A stretch of 64,000 bases of DNA, taken from NCBI GenBank assembly GCA_965657135.1, contig CBFHNF010000006.1, forward strand, positions 68,910 to 132,909, written 5' to 3'. The stretch is from HIMB11 sp965657135 (GTDB lineage Bacteria; Pseudomonadota; Alphaproteobacteria; Rhodobacterales; Rhodobacteraceae). This document shows positions 26,862-36,880 of the stretch, in pieces; within the stretch, counting starts at the first letter, position 1; each line of letters begins with the position of its first letter. The notes beneath the pieces are model-generated. The model saw only the letters and a list, made by a program, of their open reading frames with translations. It was not told the origin of the DNA and ran no database searches. A program made the translations under genes and the position numbers.

Positions 26862-27224
26862 TCACGTGTCAAGAACAGGAAGAAGTGCCGCTGCAATGCG
26901 CCGCCCTTCTGAAAGCAAAACGTTATAGGTGCGTGCGGCAGATGGGCTATTCATTGACTCGACACCCAATCCTGCGTTTTCCAAGGCGTCACGAAATTCT
27001 GAGGGAACGTGCAATGTTTCTTTGCCAGTGCCGACAAATAAAACATCAACCTGACCTGTCAATGACATGAGGGTTTCAACATCTTCGTATCCAGCCCATT
27101 GGGAAACGCCAGTGCCCGAACACAGAATTGCGCCTTTATAAAGGTTTCCACCAACGCGAAAGAACCCCGGCCCATAGCCATCAATTGGCAAGGCGTCGGT
27201 ATAACGGATTTCATTCAATCGCAT
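26862..27224 (-). CDS. Mth938-like (NDUFAF3-type) domain protein
   Basis: 120-residue single-domain protein of the Mth938/COG3737 family, whose eukaryotic member NDUFAF3 helps assemble respiratory complex I. The characteristic GYGPGFFRVGGNLYKGAILCS (about 17-37), VDVLFVGTG (about 58-66) and NAGLGVESMNSPSAARTYNVLLSEGR (about 83-108) blocks are all present. It starts 5 bases after secF, between the Sec export and ccm genes, a common alphaproteobacterial arrangement. Biochemical role in bacteria unclear. Confidence 0.9.
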   Translation of the reverse strand: MRLNEIRYTDALPIDGYGPGFFRVGGNLYKGAILCSGTGVSQWAGYEDVETLMSLTGQVDVLFVGTGKETLHVPSEFRDALENAGLGVESMNSPSAARTYNVLLSEGRRIAAALLPVLDT

Positions 27225-27229
27225 CTTGA

Positions 27230-28192
27230 TTACACCTGCGGAACCTGTGTTCCGGCCTCATTGTTTGGTTTGCTCCAATCACGTTTCACACCCAAGAACA
27301 TTAGGATTGCCGAGGCCACAAAGATCGAACTGTATGTACCGACAATGACGCCCCATGTCATTGCAAAAACAAACCCGCGGATCACATCACCGCCCAAAAC
27401 CAACAATGCAATCAAGGCAATCAACGTTGTCACAGATGTCATCATTGTCCGACTAAGTGTTTCATTGATTGACAGGTTTAAGACATCCTTCAGCGGTTTA
27501 GATTTATATTTCCGCAGGTTTTCACGCACGCGGTCAAACACCACGACCGTGTCATTAAGCGAGTAACCAACGATGGTCAGCAATGCCGCAATAATTGCCA
27601 AATCAAATTTGATCTGCAGCTCTGAAAAAATGCCAATCGTTAGTAAAACATCATGAACAAGCGCCAGCACCGCACCGACAGCAAATTGCCATTCAAACCG
27701 CAACCAAATATAGAACAAAACAGCCGAGATCGCCAAAATGACCGCGATAACCGCGGTTTGGATCAATTCGCCAGATACCTTAGGCCCGACACTTTCAACA
27801 GAAACAAATTTAATCGTCGCATCAACCGTGGACAATGCGTCAAAGGCGTCGCGCGTCATTTGCGATGTTACAGCCTCTTCGCCATCCTGCGCCTGAATAC
27901 GGATCATGGCCACGTGCTGATCGACGTCAAAGGTCGGGTCAAACACCTCGGAAATAATAATGTCACCCAGATCAAGCGGCGCCAACGCATCACGATAGGT
28001 TGCCACGTTAATTTCATTTGTGCTTTCCGTTCGGATCGTTGTTCCACCTCGGAAATCAATGCCAAAGTTGAGGCCTTGCAAAAGATAAGACACTAACGCG
28101 ACGACCATTAAAATCCCAGATATACCAAACCAGACCCGCGAGCGGCTAAAAAAGTCGTAGTTAGTTATTGTCGGAACAAGTTTCAAACGCAT
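27230..28192 (-). CDS. secF: Protein translocase subunit SecF
   Basis: 320-residue integral membrane protein that, with SecD, uses proton flow to pull proteins out of SecYEG on the periplasmic side. It shows the N-terminal helix and FGIDFRGGTTI motif (about 45-55), then five clustered helices in the second half with VGYSLNDTVVVFDRVREN (about 222-239) and the SRTMMTSVTTL segment. I chose ATG 28192, which has GAGGT upstream and begins one base after the secD stop. Confidence 0.96.
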   Translation of the reverse strand: MRLKLVPTITNYDFFSRSRVWFGISGILMVVALVSYLLQGLNFGIDFRGGTTIRTESTNEINVATYRDALAPLDLGDIIISEVFDPTFDVDQHVAMIRIQAQDGEEAVTSQMTRDAFDALSTVDATIKFVSVESVGPKVSGELIQTAVIAVILAISAVLFYIWLRFEWQFAVGAVLALVHDVLLTIGIFSELQIKFDLAIIAALLTIVGYSLNDTVVVFDRVRENLRKYKSKPLKDVLNLSINETLSRTMMTSVTTLIALIALLVLGGDVIRGFVFAMTWGVIVGTYSSIFVASAILMFLGVKRDWSKPNNEAGTQVPQV

Positions 28193-28193
28193 C

Positions 28194-29855
28194 TTAAACC
28201 TCAATCTTTTTCGGACGGGCGCGATCAAACCAGATCACAACCAGAAGGCGTGTTACAAATATGGCCGTGAAGACCGAGGTAAGTATCCCAAGGCCCAGCG
28301 TAATTGCAAAACCACGCACAGGCCCAGACCCCATCGCAAATAGGATTACGGCCGTAATAAATGTGGTGACATTTGCATCCGTAATCGCAGAAATGGCCTT
28401 TTCATAGCCCAGCTCAATAGAACGCGCGGGGCCTTTTCCAGCCCGAATTTCTTCGCGAATACGCTCAAACACCAGCACATTGGCATCCACTGCCATACCG
28501 ATTGTCAAAACAATCCCCGCTATTCCCGGCAAGGTCAACGTTGCACCAACCAGCGAGAGCAGTCCAAAAATCAACCCTACATTGATAAGCAACGCCACAT
28601 TTGCAAAAATACCAAAAAGACCGTAGGACAGGACCATAAAGATCAAAACCGCAACACCCGCTACAATGCAGGCAATTTGACCAGCCTTGATGCTATCGGC
28701 GCCCAGTTCTGGTCCGATTGTGCGTTCTTCCAAAAATTCAAGCCCTGCAGGCAATGCACCCGCGCGCAAAAGCACCGCCAAATTGGTGCTTTCTTCGACG
28801 GTAAAGCTGCCCGTAATAATGCCAGAACCACCCGGAATGTGCGATTGGATCACGGGCGCACTGATCACCTCACCATCTAGAACGATGGCGAAGGGGCTGC
28901 CGATATTGTCACGTGTGTAATCCCCAAATGCGCGCGCGCCCGTTGGATTAAAACGAAAATTCACCGCAGGCCTGTTATTTTGATCAAAGCTTGGTTGTGC
29001 ATCGACCAATTCCTCGCCTGTTACAACAGGGGCCGCAATCAATGTGTAGTACAAATCTTCTTCGTTCAACGACGGCAGCACCTCGTTGCCAGCCCCTGCT
29101 GGGGTATCAGGGTTGCTGCCGCGTCCGATAACAGGTTGGAACGTCAACTGCGCGGTTGTGCCGATGATCTCTTTTAGTTCGGCCGCAGACCCGATACCAG
29201 GCACCTGGATCAGAATACGATCTGCACCCTGGCGCTGAATTGTGGGCTCACGCGTACCGACCTCATCGATACGGCGACGAATGATTTCAAGTGCTTGACG
29301 CAATGTCCGTTCGGTGGTTGCCGCCTGTTCCGCGGGGCTGAGGGTTACAACAATTTCATCTCCCTCGGCGCGCACATCCAAATTTGTGCTCATCGCGCCA
29401 CCAAGGGATGTTACAGGCTGGGACAGCCCGCGCACCAATTGGATTGCACGATCCATTCCCGCAGGTTCAGAGATCTTTACACGCAACTCATCAGGGGCAC
29501 CTTTTTGCAAACGAATGGTGCCCACTGTGGCGCGTTCTGGGCGTAACACGTCGCGCACGTCCGGCCACAGTGCAGTCATCCGCTGGGCGTAAACATCGGC
29601 CACTTGCACCTCAGCCAACAGGTGTGCACCGCCTCGTAAATCAAGGCCTAAGTTTACCAAACCCGAAGGGAGGAACGATGGCCAAAGTACTGATTTATCA
29701 CGATTTTTCGGGGTATCAAACCCGACTTCAATCGCAGTATTGGCATCATTATATTGCTCCACTCGATCGTAAAATGCGTTGGGGAGTGCCAACACAAGAC
29801 CCATGGCCACCACGACCCAGATCACGACCTTTTTCCACAGATCGATAAAGAGCAT
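28194..29855 (-). CDS. secD: Protein translocase subunit SecD
   Basis: 553-residue partner of SecF. It has an N-terminal transmembrane helix, a large periplasmic P1 region (about 65-370) containing GLDLRGGAHLLAEV (about 71-84) and RIDEVGTREPTIQRQG, and a C-terminal RND-like bundle with MAVDANVLVFERIREE, which carries the conserved Asp and Arg used for proton coupling. It sits between yajC (23 bases upstream) and secF in the standard yajC-secD-secF operon. Confidence 0.97.
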   Translation of the reverse strand: MLFIDLWKKVVIWVVVAMGLVLALPNAFYDRVEQYNDANTAIEVGFDTPKNRDKSVLWPSFLPSGLVNLGLDLRGGAHLLAEVQVADVYAQRMTALWPDVRDVLRPERATVGTIRLQKGAPDELRVKISEPAGMDRAIQLVRGLSQPVTSLGGAMSTNLDVRAEGDEIVVTLSPAEQAATTERTLRQALEIIRRRIDEVGTREPTIQRQGADRILIQVPGIGSAAELKEIIGTTAQLTFQPVIGRGSNPDTPAGAGNEVLPSLNEEDLYYTLIAAPVVTGEELVDAQPSFDQNNRPAVNFRFNPTGARAFGDYTRDNIGSPFAIVLDGEVISAPVIQSHIPGGSGIITGSFTVEESTNLAVLLRAGALPAGLEFLEERTIGPELGADSIKAGQIACIVAGVAVLIFMVLSYGLFGIFANVALLINVGLIFGLLSLVGATLTLPGIAGIVLTIGMAVDANVLVFERIREEIRAGKGPARSIELGYEKAISAITDANVTTFITAVILFAMGSGPVRGFAITLGLGILTSVFTAIFVTRLLVVIWFDRARPKKIEV

Positions 29856-29878
29856 ATTCGCCGTCCTCAGTTCGTCAA

Positions 29879-30160
29879 TTAATCGCTGGCAGGTTCAGTT
29901 TTTGACATCACGTCTGCAATCGTTGACTGCACCACGCGCACTTTAACACCCTCGGCCAATTCCAGATCTAACTCGTTGTTTTCCTTGACCTTAGCAACCT
30001 TGCCAATCAGTCCGCCTTGCGTCACGACAACATCGCCTCGGCGCAAGTTTTGTACCATTTTTTGATGCTCTTTGATTTTCTTTTGTTGGGGACGGATCAT
30101 CAGGAAATACATGATCGCGAAAATCAGGATCAAAGGAATAAATTGTTCAATACCACCCAT
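29879..30160 (-). CDS. yajC: Preprotein translocase accessory protein YajC
   Basis: 93 residues with one N-terminal helix (about 5-22) ending in MIRPQQKK, then the small cytoplasmic domain with GDVVVTQGGLIGKV and VKVRVVQSTI. It is part of the SecDF-YajC complex. First gene of the minus-strand operon running to ccmG; it is divergent from serS across 279 bases. Confidence 0.96.
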   Translation of the reverse strand: MGGIEQFIPLILIFAIMYFLMIRPQQKKIKEHQKMVQNLRRGDVVVTQGGLIGKVAKVKENNELDLELAEGVKVRVVQSTIADVMSKTEPASD

Positions 30161-30439
30161 TTGGTGCCACCCTTCGTTTATATTTTACGTTTGCGGAAAC
30201 CTATGCGCTGCACCCCCAGTTTGCAAGGTGGATAAACCTGAAAAACCCACTGTTTTTCGCAATCTGTATCACGTCGGTATAACGTCGGTGTTTTGTCGGT
30301 GCGATGATGTGCTAAAATCCAGCAATGCGCACCCCTGAAACAGAAACACATGTTTGGCCAATTCCCCCTCTACCGCTGCAAAAAAAAATCATGCATAAGT
30401 CACCCAATCAGAGTCGTTTAATACCAAGGAGACACCCCA

Positions 30440-31726
30440 ATGCATGATATTCGTGCCATTCGTGAAAACCCTGCTGCTTTTGATGTCGCGCTTGCGCGTC
30501 GTGGGGTGTCGGATGCGTCCTCGGATTTGCTGCGGATTGACGGAGAGCGTCGCGCGGCGATCCTTGCGGCGGAAACGGCGCAGGCCGAACAGAACAAGGC
30601 CAGCAAAGAAGTGGGTGCCGCCAAGGGCCGCGGGGATGAGGCCGAATTTGAACGTTTGCGCGCCTTGGTTGCACAGAAAAAGGCAGAAGTCGCCGACATG
30701 AATGCGCGCGCCAAGGAATTGGATGATGCATTGAATGATGCATTGGCGCGTCTGCCCAACCTGCCCCATGACGATATCCCAGATGGCGCGGACGAGGCAG
30801 ACAATGTCGAAATCCACCGTTGGGGCACGCCAACGGAAATTGCGGATGCAAAGGAACACTATGACCTGCCTGCAGCGGCAGGCATGGATTTTGAAACGGC
30901 GGCAAAACTGTCTGGATCCCGCTTTGTCGTGCTGCGCGGCGCGATGGCGCGCCTGCATCGGGCCTTGGCCCAGTTCATGCTTGACACCCATGTAAACGAA
31001 CATGGATTGACCGAAACGATGACTCCTGTTTTGGTCCGGGATGAGGCGATGTTTGGCACCGGTCAGCTGCCAAAATTCACCGAAGACAGCTATCAAACCA
31101 CAAACGGGTGGTGGTTGATCCCCACATCCGAAGTGACCCTAACCAACACCGTCGCAGGCGATGTGTTGGAAGAGGCTGATTTACCAATCCGCATGACCGC
31201 ACATACACAATGTTTCCGCTCTGAGGCGGGATCTGCTGGCCGCGACACCGCTGGCATGTTGCGTCAACACCAGTTTGAAAAGGTCGAGATGGTCAGCATC
31301 ACACATCCTGATCATTCACGCGCGGAATTGGATCGCATGACAGGGTGCGCCCAATCTATTTTGGAAAAATTGGGGTTGGCCTATCGCACGGTTGTCCTGT
31401 GTACGGGTGATATGGGCGCCGGCGCACGGCGCACCCATGATATCGAGGTGTGGTTGCCCGGCCAAAATACATATCGTGAAATTTCCTCTGTCTCGGTCTG
31501 CGGGGATTTTCAGGCCCGCCGCATGAATGCCCGTTTCAAACCAGAGGCCGGCGGCAAACCCGAATTCGTCCACACCCTAAATGGATCAGGATTGGCCGTA
31601 GGCCGCTGTTTGATTGCGGTTTTGGAAAACGGACAGCAAGCGGATGGGTCCGTTCAGCTGCCCGCGGTTTTGCATGGGTATTTGGGTGGGAAAACCAAGA
31701 TCACAGCCGAAGGCGTATTGGCCTAA
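30440..31726 (+). CDS. serS: Seryl-tRNA synthetase
   Basis: 428-residue class II synthetase charging tRNA-Ser (and tRNA-Sec where present). The N-terminal long antiparallel coiled-coil arm (about 28-105) contacts the tRNA long variable arm. The catalytic core has motif 2 FRSEAGSAGRDTAGMLRQHQFEKVEM (about 260-285) and motif 3 NGSGLAVGRCLIAVLEN (about 381-397). An AAGGAG site lies before the ATG. A hairpin without a T-run lies about 80 bases after the stop. Confidence 0.97.
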   Translation: MHDIRAIRENPAAFDVALARRGVSDASSDLLRIDGERRAAILAAETAQAEQNKASKEVGAAKGRGDEAEFERLRALVAQKKAEVADMNARAKELDDALNDALARLPNLPHDDIPDGADEADNVEIHRWGTPTEIADAKEHYDLPAAAGMDFETAAKLSGSRFVVLRGAMARLHRALAQFMLDTHVNEHGLTETMTPVLVRDEAMFGTGQLPKFTEDSYQTTNGWWLIPTSEVTLTNTVAGDVLEEADLPIRMTAHTQCFRSEAGSAGRDTAGMLRQHQFEKVEMVSITHPDHSRAELDRMTGCAQSILEKLGLAYRTVVLCTGDMGAGARRTHDIEVWLPGQNTYREISSVSVCGDFQARRMNARFKPEAGGKPEFVHTLNGSGLAVGRCLIAVLENGQQADGSVQLPAVLHGYLGGKTKITAEGVLA

Positions 31727-31803
31727 CTCAGGCCAAACAACCCCGACATCTAAAATCTGTGCACATACATCCCGGACATTGGCTTAAAATTGTGGTTCAC
31801 CAG

Positions 31804-31829
31804 CCGACCTTTCTCGTTAGAGAGGTCGG
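31804..31829. terminator. Possible hairpin between serS and der
   Basis: Stem CCGACC / GGTCGG, extended by TCTC/GAGA with a two-base bulge. No T-tract follows on either strand. It could stop the convergent serS or der transcripts but is weaker than the other terminators in this window. Confidence 0.35.
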
Positions 31830-31885
31830 TGCCTGATCTGATATGTTAACAATCAGGAACACCACCACGCGAAATTTGGCGTATC

Positions 31886-33352
31886 TTAAGTCGAACGTTT
31901 GCCTTCTAGGTGTTTGCGCAAGCGGGATGGCGCCGCCTTTTTCTTATCCTTATAGGGGTTTTTATCCCCCTGCCCGCGCATGGTTAGGCGGATGGGCGTT
32001 CCGGGTAAATCAAAGCTTTCGCGCAGCCCATTCACCAAATAGCGGCTGTAGCTTTCAGGTATTTTATCGGGGCGCGAACACATCACTATGAACCCAGGTG
32101 GGCGTGATTTGGCCTGTGTCATATAGCGTAATTTGATACGACGTCCTGCCGGTGCGGGGGGTGGGTGCATTTCAACCATACCCGCCAACCAACGGTTTAG
32201 TTGTGCCGTTGGAATGCGACGGTTCCACACTTCATGCGCGCGCATGATGGCCGCTTGTAATCGATCTAATCCACGACCAGTGCGCGCAGAAACCGTAATC
32301 AACGGTGCGCCGCGCAATTGCGGCAAAAGGCGTTCAAAGGCTTCTCTCAAATCACGCAGTTTATCTTGTTTTTCGTCCTCGATGTCCCACTTATTCACCG
32401 CAACAACAACGGCGCGCCCTTCTCTTTCCGCCAAATCAGCTATGCGCAAATCCTGCGTTTCAAACGGAATGGCCGCATCCAGAAGAACCACAACCACTTC
32501 GGCGAATTTGACGGCGCGCAACCCATCGGACACAGACAGTTTTTCAACCTTATCCTGCACTTTGGCTTTTTTGCGCATGCCTGCGGTGTCAAAAATGCGC
32601 ATTGGCACCCCATCCCATTCCATGCGCAATGAAATCGCATCGCGTGTAATACCGGCTTCGGGTCCTGTTAATAAACGATCTTCGCCCAGGATTTTGTTGA
32701 TAAGCGTAGATTTCCCCGCATTGGGGCGACCAACCACGGCAACCTGTAAAGGTTTGGCATTTGTTGGCATTTGATATTCATATTCGTCGTCTTCGGAAAT
32801 TTCCCCGATGATGTCGATTTCTGCTTCGGCGGCCTCGGCATCGGCACGCATCTGGAATTCATCCGCAAGCGGCATAAGTGCCGCCAGCAAATCCCCCATC
32901 CCTTCGCCGTGTTCAGCAGAAACGCGCAACGGTTCCCCAAGACCAAGGTTCCACGCCTCGATCACACCTGCATCGGCGGCAGAGCCTTCGCCTTTATTCG
33001 CCGCCAAAAACACATGTTTGGCCCGTTTGCGTAAAATATCCGCGAAAATTTCATCAACGGGTGTCACGCCGACACGCGCATCGATCATGAATAAACACAC
33101 ATCTGCCATGTCAACAGCACGTTCGGTCAGCCGGCGCATGCGCCCCTGAAGGCTATCGTCGGTAGCATCTTCAAGCCCCGCGGTATCAATCACCGTAAAG
33201 CGTAGATCCCCAAGGCGGGCCTCGCCTTCGCGCAGATCACGCGTCACACCCGGTTGATCGTCAACCAGTGCCAACCGTTTTCCAACAAGACGGTTAAATA
33301 AAGTAGATTTGCCCACATTCGGACGGCCAACGATGGCCAAAGAAAAGCTCAT
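31886..33352 (-). CDS. der: Ribosome biogenesis GTPase Der (EngA)
   Basis: Essential GTPase with two tandem G domains that acts in 50S subunit maturation. The 488 residues contain G1 GRPNVGKST (about 8-16) with DxxG as DTAG (about 56-59), and the second set GRPNAGKST (about 212-220) with DTAG and NKWD (about 329-332). A KH-like domain closes the C-terminal quarter. The first domain's NKxD appears as NKGE, a variation seen in alphaproteobacterial Der. It is downstream of bamB and a yfgM-like gene, matching the E. coli yfgM-bamB-der order. Confidence 0.97.
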   Translation of the reverse strand: MSFSLAIVGRPNVGKSTLFNRLVGKRLALVDDQPGVTRDLREGEARLGDLRFTVIDTAGLEDATDDSLQGRMRRLTERAVDMADVCLFMIDARVGVTPVDEIFADILRKRAKHVFLAANKGEGSAADAGVIEAWNLGLGEPLRVSAEHGEGMGDLLAALMPLADEFQMRADAEAAEAEIDIIGEISEDDEYEYQMPTNAKPLQVAVVGRPNAGKSTLINKILGEDRLLTGPEAGITRDAISLRMEWDGVPMRIFDTAGMRKKAKVQDKVEKLSVSDGLRAVKFAEVVVVLLDAAIPFETQDLRIADLAEREGRAVVVAVNKWDIEDEKQDKLRDLREAFERLLPQLRGAPLITVSARTGRGLDRLQAAIMRAHEVWNRRIPTAQLNRWLAGMVEMHPPPAPAGRRIKLRYMTQAKSRPPGFIVMCSRPDKIPESYSRYLVNGLRESFDLPGTPIRLTMRGQGDKNPYKDKKKAAPSRLRKHLEGKRST

Positions 33353-33400
33353 GATGAGAACCTAAAGTCGATTAAGAGCTCCGCATACACCACTTTTTCA

Positions 33401-34714
33401 TCAACGAAAAGCGTGCAATTGACCATCTCCCGAAACAAGGTACAGAACACCGCCTGCAACAACCGGATGTGTGCTTGCACCACCGGGAATCTCGCTCTCA
33501 GCAATCAGAGCTCCATTCGTCGGGTCGAACTGGCGCAATACCCCATCGTTTGAGGCGACAAGCACGCGACCACCTGCCAAGATTGGGCCATAATGGGCCA
33601 CGATTTCCGCGCTCCGTCGTGGGCTAATCTTGCGGAAATTGGGCAAATCGATTGCCCAAAGCGTTTCGCCATTCGATGCATCGACACGGATCAACTGATT
33701 CAAATCATTCAATGCAAAAATCGCATTACCAGCAGGCCATAATTGCCCCCGCACACCCTGATTGTTCGTCCAGATTCGTTCGCCATCATCCAATGACACG
33801 GCCACCATGCGTCCAGTTGCTCCTGCCGCATAAACACGCGATCCAGAGATTACAGGACTGGCACCAAGATCAATAATCGCACCCTCTGATCGACCTAGGC
33901 GCGCACCTTTTATTGAAGAATTCCAATAAACCAGCCCGCCTTTGCGAAAGACGGCCTGAACCTCTCCTGATCCAAATCCAAATAGCGCAAATTTATCTGA
34001 TACCGCGGGCGCGGTTGACCCCATCCGGTTATTCACGTCATCGACACCGTCGATTTGCCAACGCACGCGCCCCTTATCCGCTTCAATCGCCCAAGCCGTG
34101 CGGTCAGAGCTGATAACATAGACCAACCCATCATAATAGGTGGGACGTGTATTCCCTGCACCCAGCAATGATTGCGACCAACCTATGCTGCCATCAGCCG
34201 GGTTGATGGCATACAAAACGCCAAATGCAGTTGTTACAAACAACGTGTCATTGCCGTAGGCAAGCCCTGCGCCGATTGCTTCACCCTTGCCTTCGCCTTG
34301 TGGTGTTAAATCAATTGACCAGATCGGGGCACCCGATACCGAATGCGCGTTCAATCGCGCCTCGGCGTCAATCGTGAAAATGCGCCCAGCTGCGACAACT
34401 GGGTCGGCCGTGATGCGAGTGCGCTGGCCGTCTCCTGTTCCGATTGGGGCACTCCATACTCGTTGAAGTGATCCGTCCAGAGCCGCATGCGTTATTCGTG
34501 TGCGCGCGGTACCGTGTCCTTGTGTCCAATTCGCGTTATTCACCATTTTTGGCGCGCTAAAAGCCACAGTTTTATTCACAACCTTTTGGCTGACGGGAAC
34601 ATCTTTGATCAATGTTTCCACCGCCTCACGCTGACCTGGGATGATAGGTTGCGGCTGTTCACATCCCGCAAGCGCAATGGTGCAAACCGTTAGTGTGGCA
34701 AGAACACGAAACAT
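33401..34714 (-). CDS. bamB: Outer membrane assembly lipoprotein BamB (PQQ-like beta-propeller)
   Basis: 437 residues with a lipoprotein signal peptide (lipobox LAGC, Cys17) followed by an eight-bladed PQQ-like propeller. Repeated blade signatures such as GxLYAINPADGSIGWSQ, DKGRVRWQID, DDGERIWTN and SNGETLWAID are visible along residues 80-430. It is part of the BAM complex inserting outer membrane proteins. It lies between the yfgM-like gene (27 bases) and der (48 bases); the operon context supports BamB over a dehydrogenase. Confidence 0.92.
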   Translation of the reverse strand: MFRVLATLTVCTIALAGCEQPQPIIPGQREAVETLIKDVPVSQKVVNKTVAFSAPKMVNNANWTQGHGTARTRITHAALDGSLQRVWSAPIGTGDGQRTRITADPVVAAGRIFTIDAEARLNAHSVSGAPIWSIDLTPQGEGKGEAIGAGLAYGNDTLFVTTAFGVLYAINPADGSIGWSQSLLGAGNTRPTYYDGLVYVISSDRTAWAIEADKGRVRWQIDGVDDVNNRMGSTAPAVSDKFALFGFGSGEVQAVFRKGGLVYWNSSIKGARLGRSEGAIIDLGASPVISGSRVYAAGATGRMVAVSLDDGERIWTNNQGVRGQLWPAGNAIFALNDLNQLIRVDASNGETLWAIDLPNFRKISPRRSAEIVAHYGPILAGGRVLVASNDGVLRQFDPTNGALIAESEIPGGASTHPVVAGGVLYLVSGDGQLHAFR

Positions 34715-34741
34715 TATTCAGTTATCCCCTCTGCTCGGGCA

Positions 34742-35398
34742 TTATTGGCCGTTTGGATCCTGCCCAAGGGCGATCATCAACTGTCCAGCGCGCTGACGCA
34801 AGCCCTGAGTAAGCTCTGAATCCTCAAGGATCATGGACAAGCGGTTTACTGCCGCTTCGGTATCGCCAGACGCCAGATCCAATAGCGCCAATTGTTCTTC
34901 GGCCAACAAACGCAACGGATTACCTGGGGTAGCAAGTTGTTCAAATCCCATCCGCCGTTCATTGTTTTCAAGGCCACTCTCGGGTGTTGTCAGGCGTTTG
35001 AAATTCAGAATATCGCGGTACATGTTGTCCAAATCGGAATTTAGAGCTGCCGCCTCCAATTTCGCCGCAGCTGCGGCACCCTCGCGATCCGAGGATAACT
35101 CAGCAGCCTGCAGCATCGCGATCATCGCACCAGCTGCGGCATTCGGAGCTGTAATCGTGTCCAGTTGCGCAACACGTGCGGATGGATCGTTTTGTTGTAA
35201 TGCCGCTAACACATCCGATCCAAACGCCTCAGATGCAGATTTTTCAGCAGCGCGGCTATATTCACGATATCCTGTACCGCCAACGACGATGACGACCAAC
35301 GCGACCCCAATCCAGCCATATTTGCGAAACGTTTTGAATAGTTTTTCGCGGCGGATTTCTTCGCTGACTTCATCGATAAAGCTATCTGTATCGCTCAC
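34742..35398 (-). CDS. YfgM-like tetratricopeptide membrane protein
   Basis: 218 residues: a charged cytoplasmic N-terminus, one transmembrane helix (about 29-46, GWIGVALVVIVVGGTGY), and a periplasmic helical region with TPR-like repeats to the C-terminus. E. coli YfgM with this build associates with PpiD at the Sec translocon. I chose the GTG at 35398, which follows GTGAGGT and yields a short N-terminus (VSDTDSFIDEVSEEIRREK) as in relatives. The frame is open from 35461 without a ribosome site. First gene before bamB and der. Confidence 0.85.
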   Translation of the reverse strand: MSDTDSFIDEVSEEIRREKLFKTFRKYGWIGVALVVIVVGGTGYREYSRAAEKSASEAFGSDVLAALQQNDPSARVAQLDTITAPNAAAGAMIAMLQAAELSSDREGAAAAAKLEAAALNSDLDNMYRDILNFKRLTTPESGLENNERRMGFEQLATPGNPLRLLAEEQLALLDLASGDTEAAVNRLSMILEDSELTQGLRQRAGQLMIALGQDPNGQ

Positions 35399-35593
35399 GG
35401 CATACCTCACTTCTTGTATTTCATGTTTTGTAGACCCAACTGAATAGGAATCCAAGACCAAGATTGTGTTGCTGCACCTGCAAAAAAATGGACGATTTAC
35501 TAATCTAAACTGGTGGGTTTAGCGTATATCTGTTAAGGGACACCTAAATTGGGCTTAATTTTGCCCGTTTGCCAATTCGTTGGAAGGAAGAAT

Positions 35594-36880
35594 ATGCGTT
35601 TTATGTCTTTGATCACAGCTGCAGTTGTGGTTGCTATCTTGTATTTAATTGTCTTTGAGCGCGACGCGGTTCGCCAAGTCGCCGGCGGTGCATCACCTAC
35701 CGTTTTATGGAATGCATCAAAAGAAACTCCATTGGTCGACGATGGGGCCATTCAAGAGGAACTGGCAGACGCAGAAGAGAGTGTCGAAAACGCTTCAAAC
35801 GAACAGCAACTGATAAAGGTAGTTGCGATCACATCCAATGCGCGCGAAATCGACAGCGCCGTGATTTTGCGTGGTCAAACCGAGGCGGCACGTAGTGTCG
35901 TATTACGCTCGGAAACATCAGGGTTGGTGACAAACGAACCATTGCGCAAAGGCTACGTTGTCGAGGCGGGTGAAACGCTTTGTGTATTAGATCCCGGAAC
36001 ACGAGAAGCGAATTTGGCAGATGCGATTGCGCGACTAAAAGAGGCTGAAGCGCGTGTTCCAGAAACCAAAGCCCGTCAGGACGAGGCAAAAGCACGCCTA
36101 GACGAGGCAAAAATCAATTACAACGCAGCGGACAAATTGGCGCAAGGTGGGTTTGCATCCGAAACACGCGTTGCGTCAACGCAGGCATCTGTGCGTTCGG
36201 CCGAAGCCAGCGTCGAAAGCGCCAAGGCAGGGATTGATGCAACGCTTTCGCGCATTCAATCCGCCGAAGCCGCAGTCGCAGCCGCCCAAAAAGAAATCGA
36301 TCGTCTAACAATCAAAGCGACTTTTAGTGGACTGCTAGAAAGCGACACTGCCGAAATTGGCAGTCTACTGCAGCCTGGATCAGCCTGCGCAACAGTGATC
36401 CAATTAGATCCGATCAAGCTGGTTGGATTTGTGCCAGAAACCGAACGTGATCGCATTAACGTTGGCGCGCGCGCAGGTGCGCGTCTGCTAGATGGAACAG
36501 AATTGACTGGAAACGTGACATTCCTGTCGCGATCGGCCGACAAATTAACCCGCACATTCCGTGTCGAATTGGAAATTCCAAACCCTGACATGGCGATTGC
36601 AGATGGGCAAACGGCGGATCTATTGATCTCGTCAGATGGCAAAATGGCGCATCTGTTGCCACAGTCGTCGCTTACCTTAAATGACACTGGTGCATTGGGC
36701 GTGCGCACAATTGTCGAAAACAACACCACGAAGTTTGTCGAAATTAGCCTCTTGCGCGACACTCCGAGCGGGGTTTGGGTCTATGGCCTAGACCCTGTGG
36801 TTGACGTAATTGTCGTGGGTCAGGAATATGTTGTCGACGGGATTGTTGTTGATCCGACCTATCGGGAGTTAGGCCAATGA
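35594..36880 (+). CDS. RND efflux periplasmic adaptor (membrane fusion protein)
   Basis: 428 residues. After an N-terminal anchor helix (about 5-22) comes a lipoyl-type half-motif (LRSETSGLVTNEPLRKGYVVEAGETLCVLD, about 105-134) and a long alpha-hairpin rich in Ala/Glu/Lys (about 140-235). The second lipoyl half (IKATFSGLLESDTAEIGSLLQPG) and beta-barrel and membrane-proximal domains follow. It links the inner-membrane pump to an outer-membrane channel, which is not encoded nearby. I chose ATG 35594 behind GGAAGGAAG. It overlaps the permease gene by four bases (ATGA). Confidence 0.93.
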   Translation: MRFMSLITAAVVVAILYLIVFERDAVRQVAGGASPTVLWNASKETPLVDDGAIQEELADAEESVENASNEQQLIKVVAITSNAREIDSAVILRGQTEAARSVVLRSETSGLVTNEPLRKGYVVEAGETLCVLDPGTREANLADAIARLKEAEARVPETKARQDEAKARLDEAKINYNAADKLAQGGFASETRVASTQASVRSAEASVESAKAGIDATLSRIQSAEAAVAAAQKEIDRLTIKATFSGLLESDTAEIGSLLQPGSACATVIQLDPIKLVGFVPETERDRINVGARAGARLLDGTELTGNVTFLSRSADKLTRTFRVELEIPNPDMAIADGQTADLLISSDGKMAHLLPQSSLTLNDTGALGVRTIVENNTTKFVEISLLRDTPSGVWVYGLDPVVDVIVVGQEYVVDGIVVDPTYRELGQ